Positions 1-7,352 of a stretch of DNA of 17,919 bases are shown in pieces; the first letter of the stretch is position 1, and each line of letters opens with the position of its first letter. Position numbers and translations under genes: made by a program. Source of the stretch: an uncultured Clostridium sp. (lineage in GTDB: Bacteria > Bacillota > Clostridia > TANB77 > CAG-508); the NCBI GenBank assembly GCA_900554815.1, contig USIO01000029.1, positions 1 through 17,919 on the forward strand, read 5' to 3'. The notes under the pieces are model-generated. The model saw only the letters and a program-made list of their open reading frames with translations, made no database searches and had not been told where the DNA came from.

Positions 1-72
1 AGGCCGGGGCTTAACATTTTATTTTTTTAATATTTCCTCTCTCAAATCAAGTACTGCTATTAAAGTAAAAAG
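1..72 (-). pseudogene. decayed fragment matching the right-end gene
   Basis: This stretch aligns with 17622-17695 in the same orientation, with about three substitutions and three small indels by eye. The right-hand copy is open on the minus strand and encodes a segment containing LDLREE and KMLSPG. In this copy a two-base deletion (near 60/61), a one-base length change in the T run near 22-28 and a one-base change in the A run near 67-71 break that frame, so it cannot encode the same peptide. It lies just downstream of the dps stop codon and is cut by the window edge. It looks like a remnant of a multi-copy gene or element. No function is assigned. Confidence 0.6.
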
Positions 73-90
73 TCAAATTCTTTTGTAAAG

Positions 91-534
91 TTAGTTTTGA
101 GCTATACATTGCTTTATCATCCACAATTTTTTTATATAGCTAGAAATATACTCATCCATTAGACTCGATGTAGCATAATTTTGGTTATCATCTGCTTTTT
201 TCTTTATGTCGGTTACTTGTTTTAATAATATGTCTAAATCTTTCATTACATTTTCAAATATCTTTTTACTTTCTATTTTTACGTTTTGGGCTTCTGTTAT
301 ACGAGTAGTATTTAAATACTCTTGCATTGTTCCTAATGGCTGTCCTCCTATCATTAAAATATGTTCTGCGATTTCATCTATTTGTTCATTTACTTCGTTA
401 TAATATTCTTCCAATTTTTCGTGAACTGTAAAAAAGTCATTTCCAAAAACATTCCAATGATAATTTTGTAATTTACAATAAAAAACATTTAAATTTGATA
501 ATAATAAATTTAAATCATTTACTTGATTTTCCAT
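91..534 (-). CDS. dps: Dps family ferritin-like iron storage / DNA protection protein
   Basis: A 147-residue protein, the usual size for Dps/miniferritin. Such proteins form 12-subunit shells that oxidise Fe(II) with peroxide and store the iron. The intersubunit ferroxidase ligands are visible: H26 in NYHWNV, H38 in FTVHEK, E42, D53 and E57 in DEIAEH, with the spacing seen in Listeria-type Dps. The ATG start is preceded by an AAGGAAG ribosome site. It lacks the long lysine-rich N-terminal tail of E. coli Dps, so direct DNA binding by a tail is not expected. It is a single-gene unit, separated from ftsH by 246 bases and with its own likely promoter. No clear PerR box was seen. The family call is confident; the exact role (iron storage versus peroxide defence) is inferred. 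Confidence 0.93.
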   Translation of the reverse strand: MENQVNDLNLLLSNLNVFYCKLQNYHWNVFGNDFFTVHEKLEEYYNEVNEQIDEIAEHILMIGGQPLGTMQEYLNTTRITEAQNVKIESKKIFENVMKDLDILLKQVTDIKKKADDNQNYATSSLMDEYISSYIKKLWMIKQCIAQN

Positions 535-561
535 ATTGCTTCCTTTCTTAAGGAAAAAGTA

Positions 562-590
562 AATTTAAAATTAATTAATTCTTTAGTCAA
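562..590 (-). promoter_or_regulatory. probable promoter of dps
   Basis: Read on the minus strand, a -35 TTGACT (585-590) and a -10 TAAATT (562-567) are separated by 17 bases. They lie 28 bases upstream of the dps start codon, leaving a short leader that contains the ribosome site. The region is very AT-rich, so chance matches are easy. Confidence 0.5.
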
Positions 591-737
591 AAGTTAAATA
601 AAAACATAAATATTTAATCTAAAACTATGCTAAATCATCAATATATTTTAAAATTAATCTCTCCTTTTAAATATAAAAAAAACTTTTAATTATATTTTTT
701 CTTTATTTATGTTTTTTTATACCTTTTTACAGAGAGA

Positions 738-766
738 TTTTAAATTTATTATATTATAATTTAAAA
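738..766. other. AT-only hairpin in the dps-ftsH gap
   Basis: A perfect 9-base inverted repeat (TTTTAAATT, 738-746, and AATTTAAAA, 758-766) lies 14 bases past the ftsH stop codon. It could help terminate the ftsH transcript, but the stem has no G or C and no clear T run follows on the minus strand. The rest of the 535-780 gap shows only the dps promoter and leader. Confidence 0.25.
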
Positions 767-780
767 ATATGCAAACTTTA

Positions 781-2580
781 TTATTGTTTAAAAATACTTT
801 CAAATTCTTCTTCGGAAATAGATTCTTTCTCTAATAGCTTTTCTGCTACTGCATGTAATTTATCCATATTAGCTAAAATAATTTCTTGTGCTTGGGCGTA
901 TGCTGTATCAATTAATTTTTTAACTTCTGAGCCTATTGCCGCTTCTATGTTTTCGCCAAATAAATTTGGCTCGTATGGATCTTTTGGTTTTAAGGCAATT
1001 GGTCCTATAGTATCACTCATTCCATATACTGTTACCATATCTTTTGCTACCTCTGTAGCAACTTCTATATCATTACTTGCCCCTGTTGAAATATCGTTTA
1101 ATGCAATCTTTTCTGCTGCCCTTCCTCCTAAAAGTGCAATTAGTTTTTCTTGCATTTCTGTCCTAGAAATATAGTATTTATCTTCATTGGTTTTATACAT
1201 AGTATATCCACCAGCAACGCCTCTTGGTATTATTGATACCTCCTTTACATTCTGCTGTGTTGGTAAAAATTTGCTAACAATAGCATGGCCTGCCTCATGG
1301 TAAGCAGTTAATTTTTTATCTTTATTAGAAATTACTCTACTATGTTTTTCAATTCCAACAGTTACTTTTTTTACTGCATCTTCTAAATCTATTTTGCAAA
1401 TTTCTTTGTGTTTTTTCATTGTTGCAATAATAGCTGCTTCGTTCAAAATGTTTGCTAATTCTGCACCTGTAAATCCAGCAGTATCTCCTGCAATGTCTTT
1501 TAGATCTACATCTGAGGCAAACTTTTTATCTTTGCTATGTGTTTTTAATATTTCTTCTCTTCCATTTAAATCTGGTGTCGCAATTGTAATTTGCCTATCA
1601 AACCTTCCTGGCCTTAGTAGGGCTTTATCTAGCATCTCTGGTCTATTTGTTGCTGCCAAAACAATAACTGTTTCATCACTTTCAAATCCATCCATTTCTA
1701 CAAGTAACTGGTTTAAAGTTTGGTTATTTTCTGACTCTCCACCGCTACCTCCGGTTCTTCTTGAACCAATTGCATCTATTTCATCAATAAAAACAATACA
1801 TGGCGAAATCTTTTTTGCTTTTTCAAATAACTTTCTAACACGAGAAGCTCCAAGTCCTGCAAACATTTCAATAAATTCGGATCCACTCATACTAATAAAA
1901 GGTACATTAGCTTCTCCTGCAATTGCCTTAGCAATTAAAGTTTTTCCTGTTCCTGGTTTTCCATATAGCAAAATGCCTTTTGGAATTTTAGCACCCATTT
2001 TCTGGAACTTTTCTGGTTCTTTTAAAAAGTCAACAATTTCAATTAGTTCTGCCTTCTCCTCGTCTAATCCGGCAACATCTTCAAAAGTAACACCTGTATT
2101 GTTATTCTCCTCTCCACCATATATTTTTCCTTTATCCCCTAGGCCTTGCATTTTAAATATTAAAATAAATAAAATAACAATCATAATTGTTGGTAATAAC
2201 GAAAATATTGCTTGGAATATTGAGCCAAAAATATTGGCTGGTTTTTGAATTAATTCTATTTCATTTCCTTTTAATTTTTCTTCTTGAATTAACTCAATAA
2301 ATGCTTGTGTACTTGGCACAATTGTTGTCTTTTTTTCATCTTCACTTTGCCCTTTTAGTTGTACTTTTGCTGTAGCACTACCTACTGTCATTTCTATTTT
2401 TTCCACTTCGCCATTTGCTATTTTTTCTATTAAATCTGTATATGCTAATTCTTTTTCATTTTCTTGACTTTGATTTTTGTTAATAAATATTATAGTAATA
2501 ATAGTTGCCAATATAATCATTGCTGACAGTATAATTGTAACAGCTATCAGCTTTTTCTCGTTTTTTGGTTTATCTTTCAA
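781..2580 (-). CDS. ftsH: ATP-dependent zinc metalloprotease FtsH
   Basis: A 599-residue membrane AAA+ protease that extracts and degrades membrane and regulatory proteins. Order: TM helix about 11-33, extracytoplasmic domain about 35-120, TM helix about 125-143, AAA domain with Walker A GKPGTGKT (207-214), Walker B IVFIDE (262-267) and second region of homology AATNRP...GRFDR (309-328), then the M41 peptidase with HEAGH (428-432) and third zinc ligand D504 in STGASND. The start is TTG: a stop codon lies directly upstream in frame and AAGGAGG sits 7 bases before it. Two departures from the usual: lysine replaces the second residue of the common GPPGTGKT, and the pore loop reads EMFAG rather than EMFVG. 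It is 13 bases after the DUF1189-like gene, so probably co-transcribed as the last gene of the envelope operon. Confidence 0.97.
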   Translation of the reverse strand: MKDKPKNEKKLIAVTIILSAMIILATIITIIFINKNQSQENEKELAYTDLIEKIANGEVEKIEMTVGSATAKVQLKGQSEDEKKTTIVPSTQAFIELIQEEKLKGNEIELIQKPANIFGSIFQAIFSLLPTIMIVILFILIFKMQGLGDKGKIYGGEENNNTGVTFEDVAGLDEEKAELIEIVDFLKEPEKFQKMGAKIPKGILLYGKPGTGKTLIAKAIAGEANVPFISMSGSEFIEMFAGLGASRVRKLFEKAKKISPCIVFIDEIDAIGSRRTGGSGGESENNQTLNQLLVEMDGFESDETVIVLAATNRPEMLDKALLRPGRFDRQITIATPDLNGREEILKTHSKDKKFASDVDLKDIAGDTAGFTGAELANILNEAAIIATMKKHKEICKIDLEDAVKKVTVGIEKHSRVISNKDKKLTAYHEAGHAIVSKFLPTQQNVKEVSIIPRGVAGGYTMYKTNEDKYYISRTEMQEKLIALLGGRAAEKIALNDISTGASNDIEVATEVAKDMVTVYGMSDTIGPIALKPKDPYEPNLFGENIEAAIGSEVKKLIDTAYAQAQEIILANMDKLHAVAEKLLEKESISEEEFESIFKQ

Positions 2581-2593
2581 TTAATTTCCTCCT

Positions 2594-3634
2594 TTATACT
2601 GCACTGCTTCCATCTGCAACGCCATCATTTTCATTTTTTTCGTCTTTTTTTTCTTTTTGTTTGTCTTTTGGTTTTTCTTCCTTTTGTTTTTCTTTTTCGT
2701 CTTCTTTTTCTCTTTGTTTTTGTTCTAATTCTTCTTTAACCTTCTTTTGTTCTTCAATTAATTTTGCGAATTCAATTTGTTGTTTTATCATTTCTGCTCT
2801 AATCATTAAAATGGCTGTTACCACATAAATATAGGCTATTGCATTATACATAATTCTAAAATATTCTATTTCAAAACCTGTAAGTATGTTAATAATCATA
2901 TAAATAGCATTTAGTAATACCGATAATGTTATAGAATAAACAGCAATATTAATAATAGGCAAATATTTTAATTTCATTTTTGCAATTCTAGCAGTAAAAA
3001 ATCCTAGAATTGAGAGTAAAAGAACATCTGAAAAAGTAAAAATTATATAAATAGAAAATAAATATATAGTACTAGATAAGTAAAAAGCTCCATATAATGA
3101 AAAAGCATCAATAGTGTTAATATATCTTAGCATCTGTTCTTTTGTAAATTCTTCTGTTCCTAATTGTTTCATTACTTCTTCGTAGTTATAATAAATTAGT
3201 TCTTCTTGATTTGTTAAATTGATAAATACACCATTTTTTAAAAATAGACAACCAGATGGAGTTTTTTTAATTTCTTCTTTATGCTTTTCCTGCTCTTCTA
3301 TATTTTCTGTATCATCAATAATAATTGTAGGTAATATTGTATCTTCGTTTTCTATTATAATAGGTTCTTCTGAATTAATTTTTAAGTTCCCTTGTGCATA
3401 TTGGAAATCAGGAATTTCATTTTTTAAAATATCTATAGTAGATGTATACATTTTAGAAAATCGATATGTTAGGCTTCCTGCTACCAATAAAGAAAAAACA
3501 ATCATTAATTTAACAAAATATCCTAATGCCTTTGAAAAATTTTCTACAGCAAAAATATCATAATTTTCTACATTAAATATACTCATCTTTAGCCTTTTCC
3601 AAAAGCCTATTCTTTTTGCTCCATTGTTTTTCAC
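2594..3634 (-). CDS. DUF1189-like multi-pass membrane protein with charged C-terminal tail
   Basis: A 346-residue protein of unknown function. Predicted layout by eye: cytoplasmic N-terminus, TM about 38-56, a soluble loop about 60-178, then hydrophobic stretches about 182-212, 226-250 and 262-278, and a very charged Glu/Lys/Gln tail about 283-346 that should form a helix or coiled coil. The FWKRLKMSIFN and ALGYF sequence before TM1 and the overall topology resemble DUF1189 proteins, but I recognise this only loosely. The start is GTG, and its G is also the last base of the preceding alr stop codon (TAGTG on the minus strand), with AGGAGGG upstream; this suggests translational coupling. Position between alr and ftsH suggests an envelope role, which is inference. 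Confidence 0.5.
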   Translation of the reverse strand: MKNNGAKRIGFWKRLKMSIFNVENYDIFAVENFSKALGYFVKLMIVFSLLVAGSLTYRFSKMYTSTIDILKNEIPDFQYAQGNLKINSEEPIIIENEDTILPTIIIDDTENIEEQEKHKEEIKKTPSGCLFLKNGVFINLTNQEELIYYNYEEVMKQLGTEEFTKEQMLRYINTIDAFSLYGAFYLSSTIYLFSIYIIFTFSDVLLLSILGFFTARIAKMKLKYLPIINIAVYSITLSVLLNAIYMIINILTGFEIEYFRIMYNAIAYIYVVTAILMIRAEMIKQQIEFAKLIEEQKKVKEELEQKQREKEDEKEKQKEEKPKDKQKEKKDEKNENDGVADGSSAV

Positions 3635-4737
3635 TATTTATATTCCCTCCTAATTTCAGAATCAACATATATAGGTTTTACATTTATAATAACTTCATCC
3701 CCAACTTTTGCATCTATGTTAGAAATATCTATTGTCATATGGTGCATACCAATTTGTCCTAAAATTTTGCACGGTTTATTATTTATCAGTGCTGTTATGC
3801 TTCCAGGTTTTAAAAGTTTTTTAACTGCTCCATATAAATCTCTTATTCTATCTATTATTCTAAACATGTCGTTCCCTGGTTTTATATTAATTCCTTCTTT
3901 ATATCCACAAGGAATTATTGCTACTTTTGTTTCTTTTTTTGTTTTATAAGTTTTAGAATAACCTATATAAAAATTTTTTGGTAATACTTTAATTTCTGTA
4001 ATGTTTGTTTGCAAATATGCAATTCTTTTTAGCCCTATATTATTTTCTACTAATATTCTTCCTAAAAAAGCAGAACCTATTCTAGCAGCATTTAGTCTCA
4101 TAATAGGGTATTTTAAAAAAGCAGAAGAGTTACAAATATGTAACATTTTAGGATTAATATCATTTTGTTTTAGAATCTCAATTACTTCCATAAACCTATT
4201 AAATTGTTGTTTTGTATATTTTTCGTTTTTAGAAAAACTTTCCGAAAAGTGGGAAAAAGTTCCCTCTATTTTTAAATTCTCATATTCTTTATATACTTTT
4301 AAAATATTATTTATATCTGAGTATAAAAAACCATATCTTCCAAATCCTGTATCAATTTTTACATGTGCTCTTATTGATGTTCCTATTTGGTTAGCTACTT
4401 TAGCAGCTTCTAGTGAACCAATAGTTAATATAATATTATTTTCAACAAGTTTTTCTACTTCTTCTTTTATACAAGTAGAGGAAAGTAATAAAATATCTTT
4501 TTCGATTTTAGCTTGTCTTAGTGCAATTGCATCATCAATAGTAGATACTGCTAGGAAATCAATTCCATTATTTATTAAAAAATTCGAATATTCTACTAGC
4601 CCAAGACCATATCCATTTCCCTTTACAACTGCAATAATTTTATATGGGTTTTGTTCATCATCCGAACTTTGTTCTACATTTTTTATTGCTTGAATATTGT
4701 GTTTTAAGTCTTTTTTATTAATAATCAATTTGGTCAT
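3634..4737 (-). CDS. alr: alanine racemase (divergent)
   Basis: A 367-residue fold-type III PLP enzyme converting L-alanine to D-alanine for peptidoglycan. The PLP lysine is K39 in AVVKGNGYG (the family usually has VVKADAYG). The second catalytic base is probably Y279 in CGYKEG (usually GYADG). Other landmarks: KIDTGFGRYG (127-136), FSHFSES, HICNSSAFL (200-208) and R219 in AARIG. The usual C-terminal SMDQ motif appears as GMHHMTID. Both active-site loops therefore deviate from the consensus, so another amino acid racemase specificity is possible, but the neighbouring FemAB gene and PBP favour a wall role. The ATG start is preceded by AAGGAG. It lies 49 bases after the FemAB gene and overlaps the next gene by one base. 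Confidence 0.85.
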   Translation of the reverse strand: MTKLIINKKDLKHNIQAIKNVEQSSDDEQNPYKIIAVVKGNGYGLGLVEYSNFLINNGIDFLAVSTIDDAIALRQAKIEKDILLLSSTCIKEEVEKLVENNIILTIGSLEAAKVANQIGTSIRAHVKIDTGFGRYGFLYSDINNILKVYKEYENLKIEGTFSHFSESFSKNEKYTKQQFNRFMEVIEILKQNDINPKMLHICNSSAFLKYPIMRLNAARIGSAFLGRILVENNIGLKRIAYLQTNITEIKVLPKNFYIGYSKTYKTKKETKVAIIPCGYKEGINIKPGNDMFRIIDRIRDLYGAVKKLLKPGSITALINNKPCKILGQIGMHHMTIDISNIDAKVGDEVIINVKPIYVDSEIRREYK

Positions 4738-4786
4738 ATGTTGCTCCTTTTTTCGTTAGATATATTCAGTATAATTAATGATTTTA

Positions 4787-5842
4787 TTATTGTTTTTTAA
4801 TTTTACTTTTAGATAATACAATCTTTTTATATAATTTTTCACTAATTTTGTAAATTTTATAAGTAATTGGTTTAAAAGGTATATAAATTTCTCCTATGAA
4901 TTCTGTAAATTCTGCTCCAAATCCTTTTTTGAACCTATATAATCCATATTGAGGATGAGACTCGTCTACAATTCCACAAACACCTCTAAAATCGTATATG
5001 TCATGTTTTGCTGTAATTGCTTCTTGAATTGCTTCCCATTGCAATAAATAATTTGGCATTAAATTTCTGTATTTGTTACTACTTGCTCCATATAAGTACC
5101 ATGTTTTATTGCCATACATAATTGGTATTATTCCCGCAATTGGTTTATCTTCATAATATGCCATTAATAATTCCATATGCTCTGGTGCTAATTCATCATA
5201 CATTTTTTCAAAATATTCTAATGGTCTTATTATAAAACCATCACGTTTTCCTGTTTCAATCATTATTTTATGAAAATCTTTTAAATTTTCTTTTTTTCCG
5301 TGTTTAATAACAATACCTTTTTTAATTGCCAAACGTATATTGTATCTAGTTTTAGAATGAAAATTCTCAAATATTTCTTCTTTTGTTTTTCCTTTTATAT
5401 TTAAGCGAAATACATAACGTGGTTGTATTTCTTCTGAAAAGTTCTTTGCATCATCTTTTATTTTATATCCTAATTTTTCCACAATATTTCTAAACTCTTT
5501 GTCATCGCTTTTAATATCTGGCTCTATTTTTAATACAAATGCATTATACTTTCTTGCAAGTTCCCTAAGTCCATCTGTTAATTGTTTTAAAATATCTTGA
5601 TTGTGTATGTCACAAATTGGTCCCCTTGAAGAGTACATCATTGTACCAAATAAAGGAATTTTTCTAATTAGCACACTAACAGAACCAATAATGTTTCCAT
5701 TTTCGTCCTCTGCAAGAATTACTTCATTTTTCCAATTAGATTTTACTCGCCCCCACTCTAGTGATTGCTGAAAATTGCATCTGTCATGTTGCTTTAAAAA
5801 TTCTCTGTATTTTTCCTTGTTTTCATCTGTTACTAATTTCAC
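4787..5842 (-). CDS. FemAB/FemX-type peptidoglycan aminoacyltransferase
   Basis: A 351-residue protein of the FemABX family, which uses aminoacyl-tRNA to add interpeptide-bridge residues to lipid II on the cytoplasmic face. Supporting features: the N-terminal FQQSLEWGRVK, two GNAT-like halves, the hallmark FHSKTRYNIRLAIKKG with basic residues, a C-terminal YDFRGVCG, and GLYRFKKGFGAEFTEF. The long coiled-coil arm of staphylococcal FemA is absent, as in FemX/FmhB-like members. The GTG start follows GAAAGGA. Neighbours alr and a class A PBP fit a wall-precursor operon. Which amino acid it transfers cannot be read from the sequence. Confidence 0.88.
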   Translation of the reverse strand: MKLVTDENKEKYREFLKQHDRCNFQQSLEWGRVKSNWKNEVILAEDENGNIIGSVSVLIRKIPLFGTMMYSSRGPICDIHNQDILKQLTDGLRELARKYNAFVLKIEPDIKSDDKEFRNIVEKLGYKIKDDAKNFSEEIQPRYVFRLNIKGKTKEEIFENFHSKTRYNIRLAIKKGIVIKHGKKENLKDFHKIMIETGKRDGFIIRPLEYFEKMYDELAPEHMELLMAYYEDKPIAGIIPIMYGNKTWYLYGASSNKYRNLMPNYLLQWEAIQEAITAKHDIYDFRGVCGIVDESHPQYGLYRFKKGFGAEFTEFIGEIYIPFKPITYKIYKISEKLYKKIVLSKSKIKKQ

Positions 5843-5906
5843 AATTTATCCTTTCCCAAAATTTGAATTATACAAATTTTGATTTTATAAAATACTAATT
5901 TGTATT

Positions 5907-7298
5907 TTACATTTTTTCTAATTCCATTCCTGTTTTGCTATCTTTAATATGATAACCTAATTTTTCAATTTCATTTCTTAATTTATCTGATTCTTCCCAA
6001 TTTTTTTGTTCTCTTGCTAATTTTCTTTGTTCTACTAATTGTAAAACTTCTTTTGGTAAATTGGTTTTTAATTTTTCTATTTTAGTATTTGCTAAATCTA
6101 GTCCTAGAATTTCATCAAATTTGCAAATAAGTTTATAAAAGTCTTCAGATTTTTTTTCGTTTCTAATAATATCCCAAACTATACTCATTGCACTTGTAAT
6201 ATTTAAATTATCATTAATTTGTTCCAAAAATTTTTCTTCATAATTTTTTAAAATTTCGTTATCTATTTTATCTGTTCCATTTTTATGTTTCTGTAGTCCT
6301 TCTCTTAGTCTTTCTAATGATATTTGTGCAGCCTTGGCTCCATCCCATGTAAAATTTAATTTTTTTGTATAGTTAGAGCTAAAGCAAAATAGTTTATATG
6401 CCAAAGGTTCAATTCCTTTTTTTGCTAAATCATCTAATGTATAAGTATTTCCTAGGCTTTTTCCCATTTTGCCACCATCAACTTGCAAAAACTCTACATG
6501 CATCCAGATTCTAGCTGGAATTTTTCCAGTTGCACCTTTGCTTTGCGCTATTTCATTTTCATGATGAGTTGGAATGTGGTCAACTCCTCCTGTGTGAATG
6601 TCAAATTGATCTCCTAAATACTTCCTTCCCATTGTAGAACATTCAATATGCCACCCAGGATAAGATAGCCCCCATGGGCTATCCCATTTCATTAAATGAT
6701 TTTCTGGTGCTTTAATCCAAACAGCAAAATCATATGGGTTTCTCTTTTCTTCATCTACTTCTACTCTTGCACCTGCAATTTGTTCATCTAATTTTCTATT
6801 TGAAAGCACAGGGTATTTATCTAATTTAGAAATATCAAAATAAATTCCCTTACTTGTTTCATAAGCATATCCTTTATTTAATAGTTCTTGAACAAATTCA
6901 ATCATATCTTTTATATAGTCTGTTGCTTTAATAATATATTCTGGTTTATCAATATTTAATTTATTTATATCTTGCATAAATACATTTGTGTAAAATTCTG
7001 CTATTTCGTATGGATTTTTATTTTCCTTTTTAGCAGCTTTTAACATTTTGTCTTCTCCATCATCAGCATCTGATTCTAGGTGGCCTACATCTGTTATGTT
7101 CATAACATGTTTTAGTTTATATCCATTATATTTTAAAGTTCTTCTTAATAAATCCATAAACAAATAGGCTCTAAGATTACCAATATGCGCATAACTATAT
7201 ACTGTTGGTCCACAAGTGTAAATTTTAACCAAGTTTTCTTGTATTGGCTTTAGTGTTTCTACTTCCTTTGTTAATGTATTATATAGTTTAACTGACAT
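5907..7298 (-). CDS. cysS: cysteinyl-tRNA synthetase
   Basis: A 463-residue class I aminoacyl-tRNA synthetase charging tRNA-Cys. Visible motifs: YTCGPTVY with the zinc-binding cysteine, AHIGN (HIGH-type), HIECS and GGVDHIPTHHENE with further zinc ligands, and KMGKS (KMSKS-type). I chose the ATG at 7298 (MSVKLYN): GAAAGGGG sits 6 bases before it, whereas the alternative TTG five codons upstream overlaps that ribosome site. It lies in the middle of the minus-strand envelope block with 54- and 64-base gaps; no T-box leader fits in the space upstream. Confidence 0.96.
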   Translation of the reverse strand: MSVKLYNTLTKEVETLKPIQENLVKIYTCGPTVYSYAHIGNLRAYLFMDLLRRTLKYNGYKLKHVMNITDVGHLESDADDGEDKMLKAAKKENKNPYEIAEFYTNVFMQDINKLNIDKPEYIIKATDYIKDMIEFVQELLNKGYAYETSKGIYFDISKLDKYPVLSNRKLDEQIAGARVEVDEEKRNPYDFAVWIKAPENHLMKWDSPWGLSYPGWHIECSTMGRKYLGDQFDIHTGGVDHIPTHHENEIAQSKGATGKIPARIWMHVEFLQVDGGKMGKSLGNTYTLDDLAKKGIEPLAYKLFCFSSNYTKKLNFTWDGAKAAQISLERLREGLQKHKNGTDKIDNEILKNYEEKFLEQINDNLNITSAMSIVWDIIRNEKKSEDFYKLICKFDEILGLDLANTKIEKLKTNLPKEVLQLVEQRKLAREQKNWEESDKLRNEIEKLGYHIKDSKTGMELEKM

Positions 7299-7352
7299 AT
7301 TTTCCCCTTTCAAAATTTATATGGCAATTTATATTTATAGCTTTTTTGTGTT

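Noticed and set aside
1394..2248. 284-codon plus-strand frame opposite ftsH
   Set aside because: It is antisense to a clearly conserved protein, has Ser/Ile/Phe-rich shadow composition and no recognisable motif.
7299..7313. TTG start for cysS five codons upstream
   Set aside because: The TTG overlaps the GAAAGGGG ribosome site that serves the ATG at 7298, and the extra residues match nothing in the family.
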